Below, one piece after another: positions 17,426-25,131 of a DNA stretch of 64,000 bases (position 1 is its first letter; each line of letters opens with the position of its first letter). The DNA lies in the NCBI RefSeq assembly GCF_014641595.1, contig NZ_BMIA01000001.1, forward strand, positions 868,001-932,000. The letters are read 5' to 3'. The translations under genes were made by a program, and so were the position numbers. Under the pieces are notes generated by a model, which was not told the origin of the DNA, made no database searches, and was given only the letters and a program-made list of their open reading frames with translations. Source of the stretch: Dyadobacter endophyticus. Its GTDB lineage: Bacteria; Bacteroidota; Bacteroidia; Cytophagales; Spirosomataceae.

Positions 17426-18697
17426 TTACCCCTTTACTGCGAGAGAAGTTTTTAAAATGGTTTTTCTCAACAGATTGAGTGCGTAAGAGCAGGTTAATTC
17501 TATATTGATTTTTCTGTTGTTCCTTAATGTCAGTAATTGGGTAAAGGTCTCCTCGGGCGTCGCGCAGGCGATCCACACGGTGCCCACCGGCTTTTCTGCT
17601 GTGCCACCGTCGGGCCCTGCGATACCGGTAGTTGAGATGGCAAATGTGGTGTTCAGCAATCGGCGTGCGCCCTCGGCCATTTCGCGCGCCGTTTGTTCGC
17701 TCACCGCACCGTAGGCTTCAAGCGTTTCGCGCGATACACCCAGCACATTCATTTTAACATCATTACTATAACTCACCACCGAGCCTTCGTAATACCGCGA
17801 TGAGCCGGGAATACTCGTGATTTGGTTGGCAACATAGCCTCCGGTGCAACTTTCAGCGGTGCCTACTGTCGCATTGCTATTTATCAGAAGGTTGCCGATC
17901 ACGGTTTCGAGCTCGTCTGAATCGTAACCGAATACGTGTTCTTCGATCAACGGCATAACCAATGAAACCTGCTGGGCCAATTCTTTTTCCAGAACATCCT
18001 GATCCGTGCCGGTACCGGTAAGCCTCAGCCTTACCTGCCCGAAATGCGGCAGGTAAGCCAGTTTAATGTGCTCGGGCAATGCGTCCTCCCAGGCGGAGAT
18101 TTTTTCGGCAAGAAAAGATTCTCCAATGCCGATCGTACGAATCGATTTATGCTGAATGATGTGGGTAGAAAATCGGGCTTTGAGCCGTGGCAGGATTTCG
18201 AATTCCATCAAACTCTTCATTTCATAAGGAACGCCGGGGAGCGACACATAAATGACCCCGTCCTTTTCGAACCACATGCCTGGCGCTGTTCCCCAGAGGT
18301 TCGGAATGTAGGTACAGTTTTTGGGAAGCGCTGCCTGTTGAATGTTCAGCTCGGTCATGGCGCGGCCCCGTTTGGCGAAAAATTCGGTAATGAGCGTCAG
18401 GGCGTCCTGGTTGATTTCCAGCTCGGTACCGAAATATTCGCAGAACGTGTGCTTCGTAATATCGTCCCGCGTGGGCCCGAGGCCGCCGGTTACGATCACC
18501 ACATTCACACGCTGGCTGGCTTGCGTAAATGCATCCAGGATGTCCTGCTTGTTGTCGCCAACAGAAGTTTTCCTTGCCGGACGGATACCGATGTCAGTCA
18601 GTTGGGTGCCAATCCATTGCGTATTCGTGTCGACGATTTGACCAAAAAGAATCTCGTCACCGATCGTGATTATTTCAGCCCTGGCGGAGGAAATCAT
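17426..18697 (-). CDS. cinA: CinA-family protein (NMN deamidase / MoaB-like)
   Basis: A 423-aa two-domain protein. The N-terminal MoCF/MoaB-like domain (about 4-170) contains AEIITIGDEILFGQIVDTNTQW divided as two conserved motifs, and VTGGLGPTRDD (about 71-81). The C-terminal CinA domain (about 260-415) has VGTAESCTGGYVANQ, SVVSYSNDVK and TGIAGPDGGTAEKPVGTV, the signature of pyridine-nucleotide deamidases that recycle NMN. It heads a run of five minus-strand genes with short gaps. A -7-like TATTTTTG (complement of 18734-18741) lies 37 bases upstream, without a properly spaced TTTG. Confidence 0.93.
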   Translation of the reverse strand: MISSARAEIITIGDEILFGQIVDTNTQWIGTQLTDIGIRPARKTSVGDNKQDILDAFTQASQRVNVVIVTGGLGPTRDDITKHTFCEYFGTELEINQDALTLITEFFAKRGRAMTELNIQQAALPKNCTYIPNLWGTAPGMWFEKDGVIYVSLPGVPYEMKSLMEFEILPRLKARFSTHIIQHKSIRTIGIGESFLAEKISAWEDALPEHIKLAYLPHFGQVRLRLTGTGTDQDVLEKELAQQVSLVMPLIEEHVFGYDSDELETVIGNLLINSNATVGTAESCTGGYVANQITSIPGSSRYYEGSVVSYSNDVKMNVLGVSRETLEAYGAVSEQTAREMAEGARRLLNTTFAISTTGIAGPDGGTAEKPVGTVWIACATPEETFTQLLTLRNNRKINIELTCSYALNLLRKTILKTSLAVKG

Positions 18698-18804
18698 AGG
18701 TTTTCAACAGGTTAAATGGGACCGTTATTTTCCCAAAAATAAGTAAAATTAATCGTTATTGAGTACGTTTGAACCGTAGTGAAATATTAACAAACTCTAT
18801 TATA

Positions 18805-19530
18805 ATGAAATACAAAATCCTTTCATTAACGCTGTTTTGGCTCATTTTAGGACACACTTCGCAAGCACAGTTCAATCTCGGGAAGTTGCTCGGCAAGGGA
18901 GGTGGGAAAAGTGGCGGACTCAGTGAGAATGAGATCGTTCAGGGCTTGAAAGAGGCGTTGAACGTGGGTGTCAGTATCGGTTCGGACTCCGCTTCGAAGT
19001 TGGATGGTTTCTTCAAAAATGAGCTGATTAAGATCGCTGTACCGCCCGAAGCGCAAAAAGTGGCCGAAACGCTGCGCAAAATGGGACTTGGGGAACAGGT
19101 TGATAAATTTACATTGTCGCTCAACCGCGCCGCAGAGGACGCTGCCAAAAAATCCAAGCCGATTTTTTTTAAGGCGGTTAAATCCATGAACGTCCCCGAC
19201 GCATTAGGCATTCTGAAAGGCTCTGACGACGCGGCAACGCAATATTTGAAGAAAAGTACTAACGATGAGCTTTTCAAGACATTCTTTCCGGTAGTTGACA
19301 GTACCTTGAAACTCAACAAAGCGACGCAGTATTATGCGGACATTGTCAAAACTTATAATCAGATTCCCCTGGTTAAAAAGGTGAACCCCGATTTGAAGGC
19401 GTACGCGACGCAAAAGACGATCGACGGCCTGTACGTGTTGATCGCGCAGGAGGAAAAGAAAATCCGTGAGAATCCGGGTGCGCGGGTGACCGATTTACTG
19501 AAAAAAGTGTTCAGTCAGTCGGGGAAGTAA
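18805..19530 (+). CDS. DUF4197 domain protein, exported
   Basis: A 241-aa protein with a signal peptide (about 1-21, ending TSQAQ), a glycine-rich joint (LLGKGGGKSGGLSENE) and a mostly helical DUF4197 domain (ALNVGVSIGSDSASKLDGFF near residue 48; PLVKKVNPDLKAYATQKT near 190). Function is unknown. The ATG at 18805 is preferred to the in-frame ATG at 18769 because the signal peptide begins there and because a perfect -7 element TACGTTTG sits at 18764-18771, across the earlier ATG. Confidence 0.85.
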   Translation: MKYKILSLTLFWLILGHTSQAQFNLGKLLGKGGGKSGGLSENEIVQGLKEALNVGVSIGSDSASKLDGFFKNELIKIAVPPEAQKVAETLRKMGLGEQVDKFTLSLNRAAEDAAKKSKPIFFKAVKSMNVPDALGILKGSDDAATQYLKKSTNDELFKTFFPVVDSTLKLNKATQYYADIVKTYNQIPLVKKVNPDLKAYATQKTIDGLYVLIAQEEKKIRENPGARVTDLLKKVFSQSGK

Positions 19531-19600
19531 GTTGGGCTTCCCTGATTTGGACTGCCCGTTTGGGTTCAAATGCTTACTTTTGTAAAAATTAACACCTCTT

Positions 19601-19942
19601 ATGAAAAAGTCAGAAATACATTTCACCGTTGAACTAGACGAAAAAAATATACCGGAGAAGATCTTTTGGGACGCGACCGATAACCCGAATGAAGGTATCA
19701 ACGACACCCGCGCGATCGCGATCGGCGTATGGGACCATTACCACCGCGGAACGCTGAAAATCGATCTCTGGACCAAGGATATGGAGGTTTTCGAAATGAA
19801 ACGCTTCTATATCGAACTCATGAGCGGTATCGCGGACACCCTGCTGACTGCCACAAACGACCGGGGAATGGCCGATCTGATCGAAGGCGTTTGCGACACG
19901 TTGAGCAAGCGACTGGATGAAGAAATGAAAGCGGCGAAATAA
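19601..19942 (+). CDS. gldC: Gliding motility protein GldC
   Basis: A 113-aa cytoplasmic protein matching GldC throughout: KKSEIHFTVELDEKNIPEKI, WDATDNPNEGINDTRAI and LWTKDMEVFEMKRFYIELM are family hallmarks. GldC is restricted to Bacteroidota and is needed for normal gliding in Flavobacterium, though it is not part of the secretion core. A -7 element TACTTTTG at 19575-19582 sits 18 bases upstream of the ATG, without a well-spaced TTTG. The gene is followed by a hairpin built from the dispersed TCAGTCTGAGCG unit. Confidence 0.93.
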   Translation: MKKSEIHFTVELDEKNIPEKIFWDATDNPNEGINDTRAIAIGVWDHYHRGTLKIDLWTKDMEVFEMKRFYIELMSGIADTLLTATNDRGMADLIEGVCDTLSKRLDEEMKAAK

Positions 19943-19950
19943 TCGGATAT

Positions 19951-19989
19951 CAGTCTGAGCGCATGGGACGGCCCCATACGCTCAGACTG
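19951..19989. terminator. Hairpin from TCAGTCTGAGCG units between gldC and mmcQ
   Basis: Arms CAGTCTGAGCG (19951-19961) and CGCTCAGACTG (19979-19989), extended after one mismatch by ATGGG/CCCAT, sit exactly between two convergent genes. No long T run follows, so it may terminate weakly in both directions. The arms are copies of the repeat unit found at 13174-13278. Confidence 0.6.
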
Positions 19990-19992
19990 ACA

Positions 19993-20352
19993 TTACACAA
20001 TATCTTTTAATTCCAGTTGCGATTTTTTCGGTAAACCGGCCACAACCAGGTCGTAGGAGTCTTTCACCCAGCCAAAAAGCGCTTCGCTCGGAATGCTGCC
20101 GGTCACAAGCACCGTATTCCAATGCTTTTTACTCATATGGTACCCCGGCTTCACGTCGGGGTATTTTTCTCTTAATTCTTCCGCTTTTTCCGGGTCGCAT
20201 TTCGCATTGAACTGATGCTGCGGCGAATCCAGCGGCGTAAGCAGGAATACCTTTCCCACCACTTTAAATACCAGCGTATCGGGGCCAAATGGTAATTCTT
20301 CCGTTACGCCGGGCAATTTCAGGCAGTAATCCCGCAGCGATTCAAGGTTCAT
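19993..20352 (-). CDS. MmcQ/YjbR family protein
   Basis: A 119-aa protein of the MmcQ/YjbR family, small cytoplasmic proteins with a CyaY-like DNA-binding fold. Typical segments are LRDYCLKLPGVTEELPFGPDTLVFKV (seen as two motifs, about 5-30), KCDPEKAEELREKYPDVKPGYHMSKKHWNTV (about 51-81) and SYDLVVAGLPK near the end. The start at 20352 is chosen since the family begins with MNLESLRDYC; it overlaps the stop of the upstream small gene as ATGA. Last gene of the ispG operon. Confidence 0.85.
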   Translation of the reverse strand: MNLESLRDYCLKLPGVTEELPFGPDTLVFKVVGKVFLLTPLDSPQHQFNAKCDPEKAEELREKYPDVKPGYHMSKKHWNTVLVTGSIPSEALFGWVKDSYDLVVAGLPKKSQLELKDIV

Positions 20353-20528
20353 CGTGTTAAGGCTCTGACGATCATGATAATCACACAAATCAAAAACATG
20401 ACGATCGAGATACGATTGATCCCGTGCATCATGCGCAAGTTGAACGAATCGGGGTTATTCGGGTCGCGCTTTTTGAAAACGCGGATGAAGTAAGAAAACA
20501 CTTCGCCCAGTTGAAAATACTTTTTCAT
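20349..20528 (-). CDS. Small DUF6728-like membrane protein (59 aa)
   Basis: Reading the minus strand between ispG and mmcQ gives a complete 59-aa frame that begins MKKYFQLGEVFSYFIRVF, has a basic middle (KKRDPNNPD) with LRMMHGINRISI, and ends in one hydrophobic helix (about 41-54) with the tail VRALTR. This matches what I recall of the short Bacteroidota DUF6728 proteins. Nine bases separate it from the ispG stop and its own stop overlaps the mmcQ start, so it is translated within the operon. It is probably a single-span membrane protein; function unknown. Confidence 0.8.
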   Translation of the reverse strand: MKKYFQLGEVFSYFIRVFKKRDPNNPDSFNLRMMHGINRISIVMFLICVIIMIVRALTR

Positions 20529-20537
20529 TGTATTTGT

Positions 20538-22541
20538 TTAAACCAAAATTTCACGTTCCTCCGGCTCTATCCACCGGCCATCTTCCCGGATCAGCTCGAT
20601 CAGCTCCTCCACCGCTTTGGATGAATGTACCGACCGTTTGATCACTTCCTGGCCCCGGTACAGCGCAATTTTGTCCTTGCCCATTCCCACGTAGCCGTAG
20701 TCCGCGTCGGCCATTTCTCCCGGGCCGTTCACAATACAGCCCATAATACCGATTTTCACACCTTTCAAATGCTCCGTATGTTTGCGGATCATCGCCGTTG
20801 TTTCCTGCAAATCGAATAAGGTGCGGCCGCAGGAAGGGCAGGAGATGTATTCCGTTTTCGACATCCGAGTGCGCGCCGCCTGCAAAATGCCGAATGCAAT
20901 ACTATTATAGGAAGCGGCAGCTTTCAACTTGTCTGCGTGCGTAGTACCTTCCGCGAATTCAGGCGAAAGCAACGTTCCGTCGCCGAAACCGTCCACTAGC
21001 AAGCCGCCAATGTCTGTGGCGGAGTATAAGGTCAGTTTATCGCCAAGATTAGTTTGATACCTCCCGTTTATGATCACCGGGACTTTGATGTGCAGCTCTT
21101 TCAGTTTGTAAAAGAACCGCCGCATTTCCGGCATCGCGTGCGCATTATGCGTATGTAGCAGGAGCACAACGTTCTTTTTATCTGAAATAGCATTCAGAAA
21201 TGCCTCGTCGAACGTGTGGATATCCCCTTTGATAAAATTCAGGCCGGAAGAAGTTTCCGCTGCGGCATTCCATTCTGAGATTTCGAATAGCGGGAATTTG
21301 TTGCCTTTTTCAGGATGTACCAGCCATTGGGGATAGTCCAATATCTCGCGCAGGCCGTTTGGCAGCATGAAAGGCACCGGTTTTTGCCCTGTGTAGATAA
21401 AATCGGCACCCTGGTCGTTCATGGCCCATTTGTCGGGAACCGGCAGAAAGAAGTGCCCGATACTTTTTAGATTGTCGAGCTGCTGAACATCGATATTCGA
21501 ATAGTCGGCAATAACGCGCGGCACATTCAAATGGCCGATATTGTAAACTTCCTGCGTATCGCGACGGGTATATTGGAATGGATTGATCGGGCAATGGTCA
21601 ATCGGCTCGATCGGCGCATGCGTAGCGCGCGACGTGTACCGCTCGATCAACGCACGAGCCACAGGCGCCTCTTTTTCCGGTGCCTCGGTCAATGACACCC
21701 GCACCGTATCGCCCAGGCCGTCTTCCAGCAAAGTACCGATGCCAACCGCCGATTTAATGCGGCCATCCTCTGCCTCACCTGCCTCGGTAACCCCCAAATG
21801 CAGCGGATAAGGCTTCAAACCTTCCTCATCCAGCCGTTGCACCAGCAAGCGATAAGCTTCCACCATCACCTGCGTATTGCTCGACTTCATCGACAATGCG
21901 ATGTTATAGTAATTGAACTCCTCACAAATCCGCAAAAATTCCAGCGCCGATTCCACCATTCCCAGCGGGGTGTCACCATAGCGGCTCAGAATCCGGTCCG
22001 AAAGCGAGCCGTGGTTGGTGCCAATGCGCATTGCCGTGCCATATTCCTTACAAATTCTCACCAGAGGAATAAACTTCTCCCTGATCCTTTCCAGCTCGGC
22101 GGCATAGGAAGCGTCGGTATAATCGATCACTTCAAAACGCTTGCGGTCGGCATAGTTACCGGGGTTGATCCGCACCTTTTCGACGATCCGTGCGGCTAGT
22201 TCGGCTGCGTTGGGCGTAAAATGGATATCGGCAATCAGCGGCACCTGAATGCCCAGCTTGTGCAATCCATTGCGGATATTTTCAAGATTCTGCGCCTCCT
22301 TCACGCTCGGTGCAGTGATGCGCACATACTCGCAACCCGACTCTACCATCCGGATCACCTCGTCGATCGAGCCCTGTGTGTCCATGGTATCGACGGTCGT
22401 CATCGACTGCACGCGGATGGGGTAATCGGAGCCCATTGGTATATCGCCGATATGGATGGAGATCGTCCGGCGCCGTTCATAGGCGGTCAGCGACGGGCAG
22501 TAAATATTGGTCTTTTGTTCAGAAGGTGTGATCACGGTCAT
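20538..22541 (-). CDS. ispG: (E)-4-hydroxy-3-methylbut-2-enyl-diphosphate synthase
   Basis: A 667-aa 4Fe-4S enzyme of the MEP pathway converting MEcPP to HMBPP. The N-terminal TIM barrel has GDIPMGSDYPIRVQSMTTVDT (as adjacent motifs, about 32-52) and LIADIHFTPNAAELAA; the C-terminal cluster domain has C568, C571 (CPSCGRTLFDLQ) and C602 (GCIVNGPGE). The extra domain of roughly 250 residues in the middle (about 280-530) is the insertion present in the long form of Bacteroidota, Chlamydiae and plants. It heads the operon ispG - DUF6728 - mmcQ/yjbR. Confidence 0.95.
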   Translation of the reverse strand: MTVITPSEQKTNIYCPSLTAYERRRTISIHIGDIPMGSDYPIRVQSMTTVDTMDTQGSIDEVIRMVESGCEYVRITAPSVKEAQNLENIRNGLHKLGIQVPLIADIHFTPNAAELAARIVEKVRINPGNYADRKRFEVIDYTDASYAAELERIREKFIPLVRICKEYGTAMRIGTNHGSLSDRILSRYGDTPLGMVESALEFLRICEEFNYYNIALSMKSSNTQVMVEAYRLLVQRLDEEGLKPYPLHLGVTEAGEAEDGRIKSAVGIGTLLEDGLGDTVRVSLTEAPEKEAPVARALIERYTSRATHAPIEPIDHCPINPFQYTRRDTQEVYNIGHLNVPRVIADYSNIDVQQLDNLKSIGHFFLPVPDKWAMNDQGADFIYTGQKPVPFMLPNGLREILDYPQWLVHPEKGNKFPLFEISEWNAAAETSSGLNFIKGDIHTFDEAFLNAISDKKNVVLLLHTHNAHAMPEMRRFFYKLKELHIKVPVIINGRYQTNLGDKLTLYSATDIGGLLVDGFGDGTLLSPEFAEGTTHADKLKAAASYNSIAFGILQAARTRMSKTEYISCPSCGRTLFDLQETTAMIRKHTEHLKGVKIGIMGCIVNGPGEMADADYGYVGMGKDKIALYRGQEVIKRSVHSSKAVEELIELIREDGRWIEPEEREILV

Positions 22542-22859
22542 GGAATGGTAATATCGACAAAGGTCTTAAAACTAAAACACAATTGGAATCCCAATGGTGC
22601 ATTTTTCCATTGCCGCCTGCTGGTTTGTAACCAATGCTTATCGTATCGTAGATTTCCTACGCGGCGACCGGTCGTATATTAATTCCAGCCGGACACTCAT
22701 ATCAAATATGAATGGTTATGTTTTGTATTTGAAAAGTTAAATATTTGTTTCCGCCACTCCGATAGCACATAGGAAAAATCACTTACTCAATGTTCCGAAA
22801 AGGGCCGCTGAATGGTCGTGGCATATGCATGCATTATTCACCATGTAAATCGGAGCTAT
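22542..22859. other. Divergent gap upstream of the secreted trio
   Basis: About 318 bases with no gene. It holds TTTG at 22722-22725 and 22728-22731 and an AATATTTG at 22740-22747, but their spacing does not give a good promoter. An open frame extending the next gene upstream to 22812 lacks a signal peptide start and is discarded. Confidence 0.4.
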
Positions 22860-23588
22860 ATGAAGAAAGCAAGTCTATGTTTAGTTATCACACTGCTGTC
22901 ACTGGGCGCATCCGGGCAAGCATTACCGCGCTGGAACTACCCGTGCAAGCCCGGAACTCCATGCTGGAATGCGCTTACGTCCGTTGCGGAAAGGCAGAAT
23001 GCCTGTCAGATCACGGGTATCGATTTGAGCACATTGAGTACCGAGGAGTTGCTGTTGATCACGATGGAGCATCCGTTTTTTCGGAGTTATGTAGCGCATG
23101 ACAGTCCGCTTGAAGGGCTAGCGTTCGCGTTGGAAGGTTTCAATGGTTTTTTGGAGTTTCAAAAGCGGCCTGAGGCGATGAAAGCATTATGCGACGTCTA
23201 TTTCAGCGAGGATTTCAGTAAAGTCGAAACAATGCCGGACAGCGCGGAAATGGGCGCGTACTCTCTCAAATGGATAGGGGTGGAGTTGATCATGAGCGAT
23301 GAAAGACTCTTGAATCAAATGTCTTCTCTGGAAAAAGTCGATTTTTTGAAACGGTTGCATTTGCAGTTGCTTGTAAAGCAGCGGTACCGGGATGTGTTCG
23401 GAGGCATTTCGGACGGGACGAGTGCTTACATTTTTGATAAAGTAATGCATTCAATGGGCATCGAAATCTTGGAAGACGAGTTTGAGCCAGATACGATTAG
23501 ACCATTTCAAAACCGATTGATCCTAAGGCCTGCCGAACCGCTCGCATTGTTATTGAACAAGTTTGATGAGTACGTAAAAAACAATTGA
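22860..23588 (+). CDS. Secreted helical protein of unknown function
   Basis: A 242-aa protein with a signal peptide (about 1-20, ending ASGQA). The mature start is WNYPCKPGTPCWNALTS with two cysteines, then NACQITGIDLSTLSTEELL and MEHPFFRSYVAHD, and a mostly helical remainder. I recall a recurrent Bacteroidota family with the same order (YPxKPGxPxW, ACQIP, LSTexL, a PLF-like segment), without assigned function. The chosen start at 22860 is the one that opens the signal peptide. It is the first of three co-oriented secreted genes, 22 bases before the next. Confidence 0.7.
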   Translation: MKKASLCLVITLLSLGASGQALPRWNYPCKPGTPCWNALTSVAERQNACQITGIDLSTLSTEELLLITMEHPFFRSYVAHDSPLEGLAFALEGFNGFLEFQKRPEAMKALCDVYFSEDFSKVETMPDSAEMGAYSLKWIGVELIMSDERLLNQMSSLEKVDFLKRLHLQLLVKQRYRDVFGGISDGTSAYIFDKVMHSMGIEILEDEFEPDTIRPFQNRLILRPAEPLALLLNKFDEYVKNN

Positions 23589-23610
23589 ATTTAACTAAAA
23601 CTAAAATGTC

Positions 23611-24015
23611 ATGAAAATATTTACATCTTCCGGCAGGCAGCAAAATGCCTTTGTAATCAGATTTTTGCCATTGACTATTATTGCATTGATGCTAATCGGG
23701 GAGTCCTGCACTCAAACTGAGGTAAGGGAATACGAGGCCACCGAGGCTTGCTTTACCAAAGAGGCGCTGGAAACTGTTCCTTGGATAAAAGACGAGCTGG
23801 CCTGGTTTCAGCAACCCAAAATGGGCTCTTTGCGCGTCGCGGTATACAGCTATAAATCAGATTACTATCTGGCGTTCGAAAATTCCTCCTTATCCGGTCC
23901 CCAAAGTCATATATTTAACTGCACGGGTCAGAATCTGGGAGATTTGCAGATTCACTATAATGACTTTTATGACAATGGCGATTTGATGGCGGTTTTATTA
24001 ACCGGTAACTACTGA
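23611..24015 (+). CDS. Putative lipoprotein of unknown function
   Basis: A 134-aa protein with a hydrophobic leader (about 14-31) and Cys33 in GESCTQ, a weak lipobox, so lipid anchoring is likely but not certain. The mature part is compact: ETVPWIKDELAWF, LRVAVYSYKSDYYLAFENS, IFNCTGQNLGD, and a short tail. The order W-I/L-K, a tyrosine-rich strand and CxG resembles small envelope lipoproteins I recall in Bacteroidota next to peptidase-like proteins. Four bases separate it from the next gene, so the two are surely co-transcribed. An inhibitor or immunity role towards the neighbour is a hypothesis only. Confidence 0.65.
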   Translation: MKIFTSSGRQQNAFVIRFLPLTIIALMLIGESCTQTEVREYEATEACFTKEALETVPWIKDELAWFQQPKMGSLRVAVYSYKSDYYLAFENSSLSGPQSHIFNCTGQNLGDLQIHYNDFYDNGDLMAVLLTGNY

Positions 24016-24019
24016 CAAC

Positions 24020-25105
24020 ATGGATAGGATCAATATCGTAGCACTAATGGTGCTCACGTGCATGCAGATATCTAACGCACAGGTAAATACGCCAAACGGA
24101 GTGGCGGTACCTTCATCGGCTCTTTTCGTGTATCCAAATGCAGGGAAATACACAAACGCTCAACTACAAGCCGATCAAAATGCCATTCAGAACGGACTTT
24201 ACGGCCCAAGTTGTGTTATTCTGGCGAACTACTCGAGGCAGTATAACTGCCATGGATATGCGTGGCATGTTTCAACCGGAGGCAATCAGATTTGTATAGA
24301 TCAACCGACCTACGGCGGCGTTACTCCCTATGTCGCAGGCGCAAATCCAAGCTATGTGCAGGGAAATTACAGCGGATCGCAGGGAAAAATGAGGGTTCGC
24401 TATTCGGGGGATCACTCGGCCGTAACTACCTATGACCCCGGGAAGTTTATTTCGAAATTTGGTCCCGGCCCATTGGTCAAGCACAATTCAACCGATGTAC
24501 CACCAGGATATGGCACGCCATCCACTTACTGGACATGCAACTACGCGCCGCCGCTAACAAGTGTCTACCTCGACGGCAAGCTTATCTCCGGAAGCTTCCA
24601 AAACACGACGTGGGGAGCGCACAATATGCAAATATTCTGGGGCCTCGACCCTGATACAGGCCCGATATTCAGTTCAACTGCCGGTAGCACCATCATCAAT
24701 AATCAGAATTCAGGTACTGTGAATTTTACATTTAATGGCCCTTCGAATAATGGCGGTGTTTCGATCGCATTCTGTGGAGCGCCGCGGCATTCGTTTACAT
24801 TCTTCAAACCAAGCGGTGCAAAAATGCAGGCTTATCCAAATCCAGTTCAGGACGAAGGTGTTATCTCGATACTGTCTGATTCACAGGAGGATATTCGAGC
24901 GGTTAATCTCGATAATCGGGTTAATAAAATGATCAAGTTAAGTCTGCTGGATGACCGGCAACAGGTTTTGCAGGACTATTTGCCAGACGGCGAAGGGAAC
25001 CAAACGACGGTCAAGTTGAAAGCAGGATTGAAGGGAGCTTACTTTTTAAAAGCAACTTTCGAAGACGGAACAATCCAAACAAAGCGAGTGCTGATCGAGA
25101 AGTGA
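24020..25105 (+). CDS. T9SS-exported protein with a CHAP/NlpC-like cysteine-peptidase motif
   Basis: A 361-aa protein with a signal peptide (1-20, ending SNAQ) and a C-terminal T9SS sorting domain (about 270-361, from AYPNPVQDEGVISIL to the final KRVLIEK). The region 60-175 contains YNCHGYAWHV (Cys77) and SGDHSAVTTY (His132), followed by SKFGPGPLVKH; this order of Cys then His resembles the papain-like NlpC/P60 and CHAP fold. That assignment is my reading of the motifs and needs structure prediction. The domain 175-265 is strand-rich. If active, it would be a cell-surface or released peptidase or amidase, with the lipoprotein next door as a possible partner. Confidence 0.7.
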   Translation: MDRINIVALMVLTCMQISNAQVNTPNGVAVPSSALFVYPNAGKYTNAQLQADQNAIQNGLYGPSCVILANYSRQYNCHGYAWHVSTGGNQICIDQPTYGGVTPYVAGANPSYVQGNYSGSQGKMRVRYSGDHSAVTTYDPGKFISKFGPGPLVKHNSTDVPPGYGTPSTYWTCNYAPPLTSVYLDGKLISGSFQNTTWGAHNMQIFWGLDPDTGPIFSSTAGSTIINNQNSGTVNFTFNGPSNNGGVSIAFCGAPRHSFTFFKPSGAKMQAYPNPVQDEGVISILSDSQEDIRAVNLDNRVNKMIKLSLLDDRQQVLQDYLPDGEGNQTTVKLKAGLKGAYFLKATFEDGTIQTKRVLIEK

Positions 25106-25131
25106 GGCGACAAAGCGCCCCGGATGGAAGA

